Below the pieces are notes generated by a model that saw only the letters and a program-made list of their open reading frames with translations, ran no database searches and was not told where the DNA came from. 64,000 nucleotides of DNA from BM003 sp963699835. Lineage in GTDB: Bacteria > Pseudomonadota > Gammaproteobacteria > Steroidobacterales > BM003. The position numbers and the translations under genes were made by a program. Shown here one piece after another: positions 15,378 to 25,353 of this stretch. Within the stretch, counting starts at the first letter, position 1. Each line of letters starts with the position of its first letter. The stretch covers positions 1-64,000 of the forward strand of contig CAVOVJ010000011.1 of assembly GCA_963699835.1 (NCBI GenBank), given 5' to 3'.

Positions 15378-18197
15378 ATGACCACGCGTTATATGCAGCG
15401 TTTCTTCAATCCGAAGTCCATCGCCGTCATTGGTGCTTCGGAGCGCAATCCGAGCCTCGGCGGAACGGTGCTGCGAAATCTCCAGGAGGCTGGATTTCCG
15501 GGCCCGTTGATGGTGGTCAATCGCCGCGGCGGCGACACCGTCCTTGATCTGCCACGTTATTCCCGGGTCGCCGATCTGCCGCAATCCCCCGATCTCGCCA
15601 TTGTGTGTACGCCGCCCGCGACGATTCCACAACTCGTCGACGCTCTCGGCCGCAAACGTGTCCGCGCCGTGCTGATCGTCATGGGCGGTCTGTCGACACC
15701 GGCGCCGGCTGCTATCCGGCGCGCTCGGGGAAGCCATCGGCTTTGCCCACAGCCTGCTCGGTCTTCGCCTCGAAAGCGGCAAGACCTTGCAGGAAGCGAC
15801 CTGGGAGGTTGCCCGCGCTCACGATCTGCGGATCATGGGGCCGAATTGCATGGGTGTGGTGGTGCCGCGCAACAATCTCAATGCGAGCTACGGGCACACG
15901 ATGCTGGACGATGGTGATGTTGCCTATGTCGGCCAATCCGCCATGCTCGGGTCTTGCAGTGGCGGACTGGGCGAAGGGGCGAGGGCTCGGGCTTCTCTCA
16001 CCTGACAACGCTGGGTGACAGTCTCGATATCGATATTGCCGATGTGCTCGAGTATCTCGAGGGGGACTGGAACACGCGGGCAATTCTCATTCATTTCGAG
16101 AAACTGCAATCCGGAGCTCGCCTGATGTCGGCATTGCGCGCCGCGGCGCGTAGCAAGCTGGTTGTCGTGTTGAAGAGCCGCCGCGTGCCGCGGTCGCAGG
16201 ATCCGGAGGAGCCAATTGCCGCGGGTCTGACCAACAGCGATGTCGTTGCCGACGCGGCGCTGCGCAGGGCAGGCGTGTTGCGAGTCGAGCGAATCGACGA
16301 AGTCTTTGCCGCACTCGAAACGCTGACACGGATGCGCCGTCTGCGTGGCGAGCGGCTCGCGGTTGTGTGCAATGGCATCGGCCCGGGCATGCTGGCGGTC
16401 GATCGGCTTGTTGTTGAGCGGTGGACAGCTCGCGTACTTGACAGGCGACGATCGATGCGCTGAAAGACGCTCTGCGCACGGTGCGGCCGGGCGGCAATCC
16501 CGTCGATCTCGAGGCGGATGCCGACACCGGAGCTGTTCGCGAAGGTTATCCATGTTCTTCGTGCTGACCCCGGGGTAGACGCTATCCTGGTGCTGCATGT
16601 GCCGACGCTGGCCGCGCCCTCGCTGCCGGCGGCCGAGGCGACGATTGCCAGCGTCAACGAGATCCTGAAACCGGTGATCACCTGCTGGATGGGTGAGGCC
16701 AGCGCGGAGCCGGCACGACAGAAGTTCAACGCGGCCGACATTTCGACGTTCAATACGCCCGAGCAGGCCGTTGATGCCTTCATGCATATGGTGCGTTATC
16801 GCCGCAATCAGGCGGAGCTGGCGCAGGTCCCGCCTTTGCCGGGGCCCGACGAGCGGGTGTGCCAGACCGCTTCGGTATGGGCCATGGTCGGCGAAGCGGT
16901 CAATGCCGGCCGCGAATTGCTCAGCGATCCGGAGTGCGATCGCGTGCTGGCGGCGGCCGGCATTCCTGCGGCGAAAAGCTATTACGTCGCTGAGTCTGGT
17001 GAGCTTGGCGAAGTCGCGGCCGGACTGCTGCCGCCATTTGCGTTAAAAATACTGTCCGGGGATGTTTGCAGGCCATTCGCCGGCTATGGCGATGCGGGTG
17101 GCGGTGGCCATGGCGTCGCGCTCGATCTCGGGTCGGTCCCCGAGCTCGAGGCCGCGGCGGGACAGTTGGCCGCCGCAGCAGAGCGCCTCACGCCGCGTCC
17201 CGCAGCGCACGGGTTCAAGCTGCAGCGAATGCGGCGCGGACTCGATTCGGTGCAGCTCAGTATGGGGATAACCCGCGATGCGGTTTTTGGTCCCCTGCTG
17301 TTTTTCGGGTCCGGCGGCAGCCCGAGGCGAGTTGCGGCCGACAGGCAGGTGGGGCTGCCGCCGCTCAACCGGGCGCTCGCGCGGTTGCTGATCGACTCCA
17401 CCGCGGCAGGCTGTGCGCTTGACGATGTTTGCGATGATCCGGAACGCGATCGTGACGCGCTGGCGCGGATGCTGGTGTGTCTTGGCCAGCTCGTCGTCGA
17501 AGTTCCGACAATTGCGGCGCTGGAGATCAACCCGCTGATAGTCAACGCTGAAGGAATTCTGGCGCTGGACGCGAAAATTGCGCTTGGCGAGCCGGTCAAA
17601 ACCGCGATCCTTCCCTATCCGGGCCGGCTCGAAGAAACGACGACCCTGGCGCGCTCCGGCCGCGAGGTCCTGCTCCGGCCGATCCGCGGCGAGGACGCGC
17701 CGGCGCATGCCGCGTTTGTAAGCAGGCTCAGCCCTGAAACCATCCGCTACCGTTTCTTTCAGCCCCGTTCGAACTTCACCAGGCAGGAGTTGTCGCAGGC
17801 AACGCAGATAGACTATGCGCGCGAGATGGCTTTTATTGCCACCGCCCCCAATGAGCAAGACGTTGCTGAAACACTCGGTGTCGTGCGGGCATGGGCCGAT
17901 GCCGACAATGTCAGTGCGGAATTCGCAATCATCATCGATGACGAGATGCGCGGCGAGGGTCTTGGCCGGATGTTGCTGGCCAAGATAATCGAATACGAGC
18001 GCGAGCGCGGCGTGTTGCTGCTGCGCGGAACGGTGCTGCCGGACAACGCGCCGATGTTACGACTTGCGGAAAAACTCGGATTCGCGAGCCGCTACAACGA
18101 GGAGGAGGAGGCCATGGTAATCAGTTTGCCGCTGAACCCGCCAACCGATGACTGGCAGCGTGAAAGGCTGGCCCGACTCGACGGCGAGACAGAATAA
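15378..18197 (+). pseudogene. Pat/PatZ-type protein lysine acetyltransferase with NDP-forming acyl-CoA synthetase domains, six frameshifts
   Basis: Large bifunctional-looking protein. The N-terminal CoA-binding domain (F-F-N-P-K-S-I-A-V-I-G-A-S), succinyl-CoA-ligase-like domains (I-M-G-P-N-C-M-G-V), an ATP-grasp region (A-L-E-I-N-P-L-I-V-N) and a C-terminal GNAT domain (from about 17660; G-E-G-L-G-R-M-L motif for acetyl-CoA) match PatZ/Pat, which acetylates lysines on enzymes such as acetyl-CoA synthetase using acetyl-CoA. Six net +1 shifts, near 15721, 15950, 16000, 16408, 16444 and 16535, break the first half; after 16540 the frame is clean for 1.65 kb. Corrected length is about 937 aa, near the family norm. 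I think the shifts are errors; a true pseudogene cannot be excluded. The synthetase catalytic His was not seen. Confidence 0.75.
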
Positions 18198-18308
18198 AGG
18201 CGGATGCGTCGAGCTCCTCCCGGCGCCGTCGCGGCCAGCAGTGGCTAGCGTTTCCGCGCCGTTTGTAGCGGATCCAGGGCCCGTCGTATCTCACCTGTCG
18301 CGGTGTGG

Positions 18309-19526
18309 TCAGTCTTTCAGCTTTGTGCGGATAATGACTTCGCTATGCAGCGTGCGATGAACCGGGCACAAGTCTGCGATCTCGAGCAGACGCTCCCGCT
18401 GCTCCTGGCTCAGGTCTCCCTCAACCGTTAGCTCCCGCTGGAACTCATCGACTTTGCCTTTGGCGGTTTCGCAGTCGGCGCAATCTTCGGCGTGGACCTT
18501 GGAGTGGCGCACCGTTACCGTAGAGGCTCGCAAATTGAGACCCTTGCGCATGGCGTACATTCGCAAAGTCATCGTCGTACAGCTGGCAAGCGCGGCCGCG
18601 AGTAAATCGTAGGGAGATGGGCCGAGATTGGTGCCGCCAACGCGCGCGGGTTCGTCCGCAATCAGCGCATGCCCGGCCGCGACGATATCGGTTCTGAATC
18701 CGTCCGCGCCGGTGCGGGCAATGGTTGCGTCATCGTCCGCGGCGATTGCTGCTATCGCGGCATCGGCGGCGGGAAGATATCGCGATGCCCATGCCGCGAG
18801 CACCTGCCCGGCATAGCGTGAGTCGGCCTCGCGGCTCAACAGGTGATCGGCCTTGTCCAGGCTGATAAAGCTCTTTGGGTGCTTTGCATGGACGAACAGT
18901 TCGCTGGCGTTGTCGACCTCGACGATGTCGTCGAGAGGAGCATGCATCACCAGCAAGGCTTTCCTGAGGCGCGCAATGCTTTCGGGCAGAGCGTGCCGTT
19001 CAATGTCTTCCAGAAACTGTTTCCTTACTACGAAAGGCCGGCCTCCGAGCTGTACGGTCGCCTGTCCACTGGATTCAATCTCGGCGCGGTCTCCCTCGAG
19101 CATCGCCGCCACATGGGACGGGCGCGACGGGGATCCGATCGTTGCCACCGCGACGGCCGATGGGATGTCGAACGCCGCCTGCAACACGGCGGTGCCACCC
19201 AGCGAGTGACCGATCAGAATCGAAGGGGCCTGGTGATGCTCCTCGAGATAGCGGGCCGCCGCGACAAGCTCGGCGACGTTGCTCGAGAAATTCGTGTCCG
19301 CGAATTCACCCTCACTCTGACCGAGCCCGGTGAAATCGAATCGCAGCACGGCAATCCCGGCGTCGGTCAGCGATTTCGCAATGTTGGTCACGGCCTTGAG
19401 GTTTTTCGAGCAGGTAAAGCAATGCGCGAACAGGGCGTAAGCCCGCGCCGGCCCGTCGGGCAGATCGAGGATTGCAGCCAGCTGATGACCATCGGGCGAT
19501 GGAAATGTGAGGTTTTTGCGAGCCAT
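18309..19526 (-). CDS. Fused alpha/beta hydrolase and OsmC-family protein
   Basis: 405-aa two-domain cytosolic protein known in many proteobacteria. Residues 1-255 are an alpha/beta hydrolase with F-A-H-C-F-T-C-S near 33-40, F-D-F-T-G-L-G-Q-S near 63 and nucleophile elbow G-H-S108-L-G-G. Residues about 265-405 are an OsmC/Ohr-type domain with A-S-C-T-T-M near 315 and D-L-C387-P-V-H-R, the two redox Cys that reduce organic hydroperoxides. The fusion suggests hydrolysis of a substrate linked to peroxide repair; the combined role is unproven. Monocistronic; the 248 bp between it and the Rieske gene hold nothing I can identify. Confidence 0.9.
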   Translation of the reverse strand: MARKNLTFPSPDGHQLAAILDLPDGPARAYALFAHCFTCSKNLKAVTNIAKSLTDAGIAVLRFDFTGLGQSEGEFADTNFSSNVAELVAAARYLEEHHQAPSILIGHSLGGTAVLQAAFDIPSAVAVATIGSPSRPSHVAAMLEGDRAEIESSGQATVQLGGRPFVVRKQFLEDIERHALPESIARLRKALLVMHAPLDDIVEVDNASELFVHAKHPKSFISLDKADHLLSREADSRYAGQVLAAWASRYLPAADAAIAAIAADDDATIARTGADGFRTDIVAAGHALIADEPARVGGTNLGPSPYDLLAAALASCTTMTLRMYAMRKGLNLRASTVTVRHSKVHAEDCADCETAKGKVDEFQRELTVEGDLSQEQRERLLEIADLCPVHRTLHSEVIIRTKLKD

Positions 19527-19774
19527 CGGGCACTGTCTCCAGAGAGTCCTTTAGTATGCGTTAATCGGCACAGAGCAATCGGTCACGACAGCGTCGACAA
19601 TGCTCGCACCGGGAGGCTGCACCAAGCGCCGGAATGGTCCTTCGGGCGAACTCACCGGCGTGACAACGATGACGACCGGCACCGTAATGCCGGCCCGGCC
19701 CGGCGAACCACGTACCAGCGTCCGAAAAGCGGACGCATTGCCGCACGCCCGGGACGACTGGCCGCAATGCATGC

Positions 19775-20125
19775 CTACCCGAGCTTGATCCTGACCTTGC
19801 CGGACTTGACGCTGACCGGGTAGGTCTTCAGTGCTTTCTCGCCACGCACGATGTTGAGCAGTTGGATGCCCGGCGGGAAATTGGCCCAGTCTATGACCTC
19901 GCCCGTGCGGATATCGAAACGGGCCCGGTGCAACGGACACTGGACCTTGCAGCCGTCCACGATCTTGCCGCGCGAGAGAGGGCCGAACGTGTGAGTACAG
20001 CTCGCCTGCGTGGCATAAAAACCGTCCTCGAGGTGATACAACAGGATCTTTTCGCCCTCGACTGCAACGACTTTCATCTTGCCAACCGCAAGCTCATCTT
20101 CCCGACCCACTTCGTGTAAAGCCAT
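19775..20125 (-). CDS. Rieske [2Fe-2S] ferredoxin-like protein
   Basis: 116-aa small electron carrier. The cluster motif is complete: C43-T-H45 and, 18 residues later, C63-P-L-H66. Residues between (F-G-P-L-S-R-G-K-I-V-D-G) match the ferredoxin-type Rieske proteins of dioxygenases and nitrite-reductase small subunits rather than the bc1 type. No signal peptide, so cytosolic. ATG 20125 has GGGAGAG 7 nt upstream; an in-frame ATG at 20224 adds 33 unrelated residues. No oxygenase or reductase partner lies nearby. Confidence 0.85.
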   Translation of the reverse strand: MALHEVGREDELAVGKMKVVAVEGEKILLYHLEDGFYATQASCTHTFGPLSRGKIVDGCKVQCPLHRARFDIRTGEVIDWANFPPGIQLLNIVRGEKALKTYPVSVKSGKVRIKLG

Positions 20126-20372
20126 CGAATCTCTCCCTGCAGAAAAAAGGGACTCGCTCTGGCGCCATTGCCGGCTGCTTTCGCTGTGCCATCCTGAAAC
20201 CGAAATCGGTTTACACGGAGCCATCCCTCAGATGTCCGTATTGTACGTCGCTGCGGTCCGGGCCACACGATCGATTTTTCGATATCACCGCGCACGATTG
20301 CGCTAGACTGATCGCGAGCCCATCGGCCAGAGTTTTCTGTCTGGTGGTAAAACAACGACAAGGGGACAAATT

Positions 20373-20567
20373 GTGAGCAGGTTGATCGAGATGGCCGGCA
20401 ATGCGGCAGCGATTCTGGGAATTGTGGTTTGCCTGGTGGCGGTTGCTGTGCGCGCTACCGGCAGCTTTTACATGGGCGGTTATGCCGCGATGACGGTGTT
20501 CAATGTCGGCGTCGGTCTGATGATCGCCGCTTGTCTTGCAAAGTTGCACCTGTTGCAGTCGAAGTAG
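20373..20567 (+). CDS. Small two-helix membrane protein, 64 aa
   Basis: Unrecognised. Starts at GTG 20373 behind AAGGGGACAA. Two predicted helices (residues 10-29 and 36-57) are joined by a short F-Y-M-G-G-Y loop, with a K-L-H-L-L-Q-S-K tail. The fold resembles many small conserved inner-membrane proteins. It is followed by 142 bp and then the Spy-like gene. No clear partner. Confidence 0.6.
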   Translation: MSRLIEMAGNAAAILGIVVCLVAVAVRATGSFYMGGYAAMTVFNVGVGLMIAACLAKLHLLQSK

Positions 20568-20709
20568 TTCTGGCGCGCTTGCGTTTGCCGTACCAGGCGG
20601 AACAGACGGGGTGCCGCGATTTTGTCAAGATTGGCAAAGACGGCGCTTGGCAGCGGTCTTTCTCGGGTATCTTGAAAGCGGTAATGCAAACGAATTTGAG
20701 GAGCTTGTC

Positions 20710-21117
20710 ATGAGAATGAGATTGCGATTGGGTGCTGTCGCGACGATGCTTGTCGGCGCCCTTGTTTTTGCCGGCGCTGCGCAGGCCAGTCATCACGGCG
20801 GCAAAATGGGTCACGGCTCCCCCGCGGAGCGTGCCGCCCGCCAGACGGAGCATATGACCCAGGCGCTCGGTTTGTCGGAAGAGCAGTCGCGTCAGGTCGG
20901 CGAGATCAATCAGAAATATGCGACCGAGGCGCAGGCTTCCATGGAAACGGCGGCAAGCCGCGAGGAACGGCACGGCCGGATGCGTGAAATCATGGGCAAG
21001 CGTGACGAAGAATTGCGTCAGGTGCTCAGTGAGGAGCAATACGAGTCGCTGCAAAGCATGCGTGAATCTATGCGCAAGGCGCACAAGCCGCGTGGCGGAG
21101 AGGATGCGCTGCGCTAG
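20710..21117 (+). CDS. Spy/CpxP-like periplasmic protein
   Basis: 135-aa exported helical protein. The signal peptide at residues 1-25 ends A-A-Q-A. A His/Gly patch follows (S-H-H-G-G-K-M-G-H-G) that could bind metal. The rest is charged amphipathic helix containing L-G-L-S-E-E-Q near residue 55 and L-S-E-E-Q-Y-E near 107, spaced like the LTxxQ motifs of Spy, CpxP and CnrX/ZraP proteins, which act as periplasmic chaperones or metal/stress sensors. ATG 20710 is chosen because it gives a clean signal peptide with GAGGAG upstream; the longer reading to 20536 overlaps the previous gene. No CpxAR or ZraSR-type genes are in view. Confidence 0.6.
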   Translation: MRMRLRLGAVATMLVGALVFAGAAQASHHGGKMGHGSPAERAARQTEHMTQALGLSEEQSRQVGEINQKYATEAQASMETAASREERHGRMREIMGKRDEELRQVLSEEQYESLQSMRESMRKAHKPRGGEDALR

Positions 21118-21213
21118 GCTGGTGCGCCGCGATAAGAGCGCGAGCCGGGCCGGCTGCCTGCAAGACGGGCTCCACGGCTGGTGGTGTCGATCTGGTCAGG
21201 CGATGAGGCGGGG

Positions 21214-21927
21214 CTAGCGCGGGTCTTGCTTCAGCCTGATCCATGTTGAGCGCGCGCGACCATGAACTCTGCCGTCGGCCCCGATCAGGGCGGTGCCGGA
21301 ATGGTATTTGCGTCCATCCTGGGCAATTTTCCAGCCGATAACGACACACCGGTCTCCCGTCTTGATGCCGGGTTCCACCTCGGCGCTCATACGACCCAGC
21401 AAGCAGGCCGGGTTGTCGGAAAAACCGAGTGCGAAATAACCGGGACAATCGAGCGCCGCCCAGAGAAACTCAGGCTTGACCGAGCCATCGTCACCCACTA
21501 GCGACGCGTCCGGGATCCACGGCGCAGCCACGATCGCGGAATTCCCTGCCACACCCGCGAAAATCCGCAACCCGTCTCCGGGAGAGCGATCCGGGCCGCA
21601 AACGAAACAACGTCTGAATACATGGTTCTCGAATGCGCGGTAGTTTTCTGCGGCTGCTTCGGCCGCGGCAAAATCAGGCGCGGCGGGCACGGGCAGATCC
21701 AGGTCTGTCGCCTGCGCTTCGGCAATCAGGCGATCGCCGTCGAGCAGTTGCCAGTGCTCGTCATTGGTGTGCGTTACCGTCAGCGGTTTGCCCAGCGGGG
21801 GCGGATAACGCAGGGTAACTTCGGCGGCGCCCGGTATTCGGGCGGTCAGCGAACCGCAGACGTAGCCGCCGTTGCCCGAGTCGTGCGGGCCGCAGAAGCG
21901 CCGGTCGATAAATAAGGTATCAGTCAT
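21214..21927 (-). CDS. Hotdog/thioesterase-like protein of unknown function
   Basis: 237 aa, cytosolic. Two repeated half-domains look like hotdog modules. The first has C-G-P-H-D-S-G-N-G-G-Y-V-C-G at residues 12-25, a motif shared with acyl-CoA thioesterase-like proteins. The second has C-F-V-C-G-P near 109 and later D-C-P-G-Y-F-A and G-R-M-S-A. The paired Cys-x-x-Cys around 109-112 and the other Cys residues are notable. I infer acyl-CoA or acyl-thioester binding; catalytic residues were not identified. Monocistronic. Confidence 0.5.
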   Translation of the reverse strand: MTDTLFIDRRFCGPHDSGNGGYVCGSLTARIPGAAEVTLRYPPPLGKPLTVTHTNDEHWQLLDGDRLIAEAQATDLDLPVPAAPDFAAAEAAAENYRAFENHVFRRCFVCGPDRSPGDGLRIFAGVAGNSAIVAAPWIPDASLVGDDGSVKPEFLWAALDCPGYFALGFSDNPACLLGRMSAEVEPGIKTGDRCVVIGWKIAQDGRKYHSGTALIGADGRVHGRARSTWIRLKQDPR

Positions 21928-22015
21928 TCTTACCGGTTAAGAGTGCAGTGAGACGTCGTTTCGTCGCGACCATGCCGGGTATGACGGGTCATGCGAGCGC
22001 GCCGGCAGTGCAGAC

Positions 22016-22169
22016 TCAGTGAGTTACGACGCCGAGGGTGCCGAGGCCGAGGGCCAGGACGCAGCAGGCCGCGAAAATGGTGGCGCGGACGTGTGCAGAA
22101 CGCAATCACGTGGGGTAGTCGTTGCCAGAGATCGTCGAGGTCATCCAGGACCTGTACAAGAATTTCCAT
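22016..22169 (-). CDS. Small membrane protein, about 50 aa, one frameshift
   Basis: From ATG 22169 the frame reads M-E-I-L-V-Q-V-L-D-D-L-D-D-L-W-Q-R-L. Near 22088 a +1 shift moves the natural reading to A-T-I-F-A-A-C-C-V-L-A-L-G-L-G-T-L-G-V-V-T-H and a stop at 22016. Joined, this is an acidic amphipathic N-terminus plus one membrane helix, a familiar build for small conserved gammaproteobacterial proteins. Without correction the tail is Arg/His-rich nonsense. No family name is known to me. Confidence 0.45.
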
Positions 22170-22414
22170 ATAGCCTCTGTCGCAGCGCGACAATAGCCCC
22201 TCCAGCCCGAGGGGACGCGCAAGTTACCATCGACACGGACTGCCGGGTCTATGATTTAACATAACCTTATCGCTGGGTTTTGCTCATCCGGCTCATGGCG
22301 GTGCCGATTCTGATGTTCCCGCTCTTTCCCGGCCTTCACCGAGTGGGTGCGGGGCTGGTATCGTAGTCACGAATGCTTGTTTAGCCGAAGCCGACATTTC
22401 TGAGGGATCAGCCA

Positions 22415-22813
22415 ATGCACATTTTTCGCCATAGTTTGTTTCTGAAAGTCTTTTTCCTGCTCGGTCTGTTCGCGCTCGCGAGTCCGCCGGCGGTCGCCAG
22501 TCCGTCCAACAAATGGCGTATCGAGGTCAGCGAGGGCGCTAATTCTCACGGCGAACTGATCTTCTATCTTTCCCCGGAGAAAGCCGATCCAATTGAGATA
22601 CGCGTTGAGATTGACAACGGCACCAGTGAGAACAAGGTCGCGCGGAAAATACATGATGCATTCCAGCGTGCACTGCCAGGCGACGCCTATAATATTGAAG
22701 TGGACGACGGCGAGGACGTACTGGTCAAAAAGAGAAGAGGTGGTGAGAAATTCGATCTGACACTTGCCAAGTCGTCTGTCAAAAGTGTCCGGATCCATAT
22801 CGAGAAAGAGTGA
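22415..22813 (+). CDS. Exported protein of unknown function, 132 aa
   Basis: Unrecognised. Signal peptide residues 1-29 (F-A-L-A-S-P-P-A-V-A-S). The mature part is a small charged domain with beta character and many Asp/Glu/Lys (I-E-V-D-D-G-E-D-V-L-V-K-K-R-R). No Cys in the mature part. A weak GAGGGATCAGCC precedes ATG 22415. Downstream lies the end of the tRNA-Ser repeat array. Base composition is slightly lower in GC than its neighbours. Confidence 0.65.
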   Translation: MHIFRHSLFLKVFFLLGLFALASPPAVASPSNKWRIEVSEGANSHGELIFYLSPEKADPIEIRVEIDNGTSENKVARKIHDAFQRALPGDAYNIEVDDGEDVLVKKRRGGEKFDLTLAKSSVKSVRIHIEKE

Positions 22814-22940
22814 TAGAGCAACTCGTTGAGTCTGGCGCGTGATCCGGCGCCGCTCGCTCACTTGCGTTCGCTGTGCGTTCTTCGCCGCCTGCGGCGGCTG
22901 CGTCGAACCCGAGTGGGTTCGTCCACGCACCCCCTCGAGA

Positions 22941-22970
22941 CAAAAAAAGGCCCCGCGAGGGGGCCTTTTC
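22941..22970 (-). terminator. Terminator copy in the third tRNA-Ser repeat unit
   Basis: Plus-strand AAAAAAAGGCCCC...GGGGCCTTTT; on the minus strand a GC stem followed by seven T. One of three near-identical copies in the array. Confidence 0.75.
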
Positions 22971-23113
22971 TTGTCTGGCGGAGAGGGTGGGATGGATTCG
23001 CTTCCCTCGGAAGCTCACCCTTTCGGGGCCGCGCCGCTTTGCGTCGCGCTCTGTCGGCCAGCATGCTGGCCTCGGTTCGAACCCGGTGGGTTCGTCCACA
23101 CACCCCCTCGAGA

Positions 23114-23142
23114 CAAAAAAAGGCCCCGCGAGGGGCCTTTCT
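23114..23142 (-). terminator. Terminator copy in the second tRNA-Ser repeat unit
   Basis: Perfect 9-bp stem AAAGGCCCC/GGGGCCTTT with a TCGC loop and a T7 tract on the minus strand; the best-formed of the three copies. Confidence 0.8.
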
Positions 23143-23284
23143 TGTCTGGCGGAGAGGGTGGGATGGATTCGCTTCCCTCGGAAGCTCACCCTTCGGGGCC
23201 GCGCCGCGTTGCGTCGCGCTCTGTCGGCCAGCATGCTGGCCTCGGTTCGAACCCGGTGGGTTCGTCCACACACCCCCTCGAGAC

Positions 23285-23312
23285 AAAAAAAGGCCCCGCG
23301 AGGAGGCCTTTT
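23285..23312 (-). terminator. Terminator directly after tRNA-Ser
   Basis: Minus-strand stem AAAGGCC/GGCCTTT with an imperfect TCCTCGCGG loop and T7 tract, starting 7 bases after the tRNA CCA. Confidence 0.8.
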
Positions 23313-23316
23313 CTTG

Positions 23317-23409
<93 letters not shown>

Positions 23410-23496
23410 GGGCAAGGCGCGCATTGTAGTCGAGGCGTTCGTCGGGCGGCAATCCCGGGTCCAGGCCGATGCCGGTTTGCAGCGGCATCGGGGGGA

Positions 23497-24970
23497 TCAG
23501 GCCGAGGAGCTGCGCCTCTGCCTGCGCCGGGATTTGAGTCTTTCGATTTCGCTCTCGTAGGCCCTTGCGAACGCCTCTGCAAAAAACTGCGGTATGGCGC
23601 CGTCGCCATTCTGACTGACAAACTGGAAAAACTCCTCGTACAGTTCCCAGTACTTCATCTTGTTGGTCGCACCCATCAGCGGGCCGCGCTTGAGCCCGGT
23701 GTCGAAGCGTTCCTTGAGCTGCGCCGGATCGAATCGCTCCAGCATGTCCTCCACGGCAGATTGCATCGCGACCAGCATCGCCATCTCGTGATGCTTGAGA
23801 TCGGTAAAGCTCTGACGCACGGATTCGACACCGGGCAGATAATGATCCTTGCCACGGAAAAGCAGGCCGCGCATCGCCTCATCGACGTCGGCGGAGAACT
23901 TGAGCGGGTTGAATTCGCCCGACTGTATCGTGGTCTGCGATACGCGAAAGCGGGTTTTCAGCTGGGTACGGGTTTGCAGTACCTCCATCACGCCGACGAT
24001 GAACTCGCGAATAATCTGGCCCGCGTTCTGCAGCACCCGATCCGACTGGGTCGGTGGAATGCTGGCCGGATCCAGTCCGGCGGCCTGGAGTAGTTGCGCC
24101 AGGCCGTGATCGTCTTTCGGTCCGCGAAACGTTCCGGAGGATGCGGCGTGAGCTGCCGCGGATTCCGCGCCGGATTTTGCCGGCTCCGGCTTTCGCGCCG
24201 GACGGGTCTTGGCGGCCGGTCGGGATTTCCGGCAGGTGGCGCGCCGGGCCCAGCCTTGCTCGCCGGTTTGGTCGGCTCGTGCGACCGGCGGGGGCTCGCT
24301 TTCCCTGGCCTCCTGCTCTTCCTTTTCGACTTCCAGTTCGAGCTCGGTCAGTTTTTGCGGCTGAAGATCAAACCCGGGCATTAACTCCATCGACGGGTCG
24401 GGATCGACGATGTCGAGAATCGGCCGCTCACCGGTAGCGGGCAGATGGATCATGTTCCAGTCATTGCTGGTGGAGCCGGTGGCCGGTCCTACCTGGCCTC
24501 CCGGGGTGTCGCGCGATCCCTGCTTCCAGATTGGTCTCTGTGTCACCACCCTCATTGGCCTCTTCCTCGAGGACGGCCGTCACGCTTATCAGGTCGTCCT
24601 TTTCCTCCAGCGACATGTCTTCGGGGGCTTTTTCGCGCAGGTCGTCGCTGCTTGTAACCGTGGCGGCAATCTCATACGGGCCCAGGCGAATTTTTTCCCC
24701 GCCACGCAAGCGACGGTATTTGCCTCGACCGAGCGGAGCCTGTGAGTCGTCGATGAATACGCCGTTGGTACTGGTGTCGATGATGAAAAACGAGCCTTTC
24801 TGGAACTGGATGGATGCATGGCGCCCCGAGACAAAACGCTCGGTATCCGGCAACACCCAGTCATTGCTGACGCTGCGCCCGATCGAACCGCCGTGCACGG
24901 TAAACGACTTGACGCCCGCATCACCGAGGCTGGCGCGCTGATCGCTGATTATCTCCAGCGTAAGATTCAT
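23497..24970 (-). CDS. tagH: T6SS FHA-domain protein TagH/Fha (copy 1), one frameshift
   Basis: Phosphothreonine-reading scaffold of the T6SS threonine-phosphorylation pathway. The N-terminal FHA domain (residues about 20-95) has G-G-S-I-G-R, R-H-A-S-I and T-S-T-N-G-V-F, the pThr-binding loops. An acidic, Lys/Ala/Pro-rich linker follows, then the conserved T6SS-FHA C-terminal domain from about 24130 down (F-N-P-L-K-F, H-E-M-A-M-L). A net +1 shift at a G run near 24518 splits the reading; joined length is 490 aa. It diverges from the tssA operon across a 383-bp spacer. A paralogue lies at 54020-55504 with the same two domains. Confidence 0.85.
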
Positions 24971-25353
24971 CGTTGAACGACCCTATTGCAGACCTTTGGT
25001 AGAGTGCAGTGGAATGCGCAGATTTACAAGGACTTAACTGCGCTTCTGGAGAAATTTTTCAGTTACCCGATGGTTGATTCCGATTGAGGTCGCGCCGGAG
25101 ACGGCTTTTCGCGCTCCTGCGCAGCGGTACCGCACCAACGGGGCTGTCGGGGCGCGATTTGAAGACCCGCCGGCGCTGGTGTGTGCGGCTGATTCGCGAT
25201 CAACTGTTGACAATCGCCAGAAATACACCATGCTTGATCGAATAATTTCGCGTCTAAGTGGGACCCGGATTTATGCCGCAATGCGGCAAGAATTGGCGCG
25301 AAATTACAAAAACGACAACTAGAATTCTAATAAAAGAGCGCGAAACAAAATTC
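24971..25353. promoter_or_regulatory. Divergent control region of the T6SS operons, 383 bp
   Basis: Separates fha (minus) from tssA (plus). TTGACA at 25206 is the best -35 candidate for tssA but no good -10 sits 16-18 bp on. A GCCGC-AAT-GCGGC hairpin lies at 25275-25287. The last 70 bp are AT-richer. No sigma-54 box or RNA gene was seen. Confidence 0.4.

Noticed and set aside
24971..25353. Sigma-54 promoter for the T6SS operon
   Set aside because: No TGGCAC-N5-TTGC match was found on either strand.
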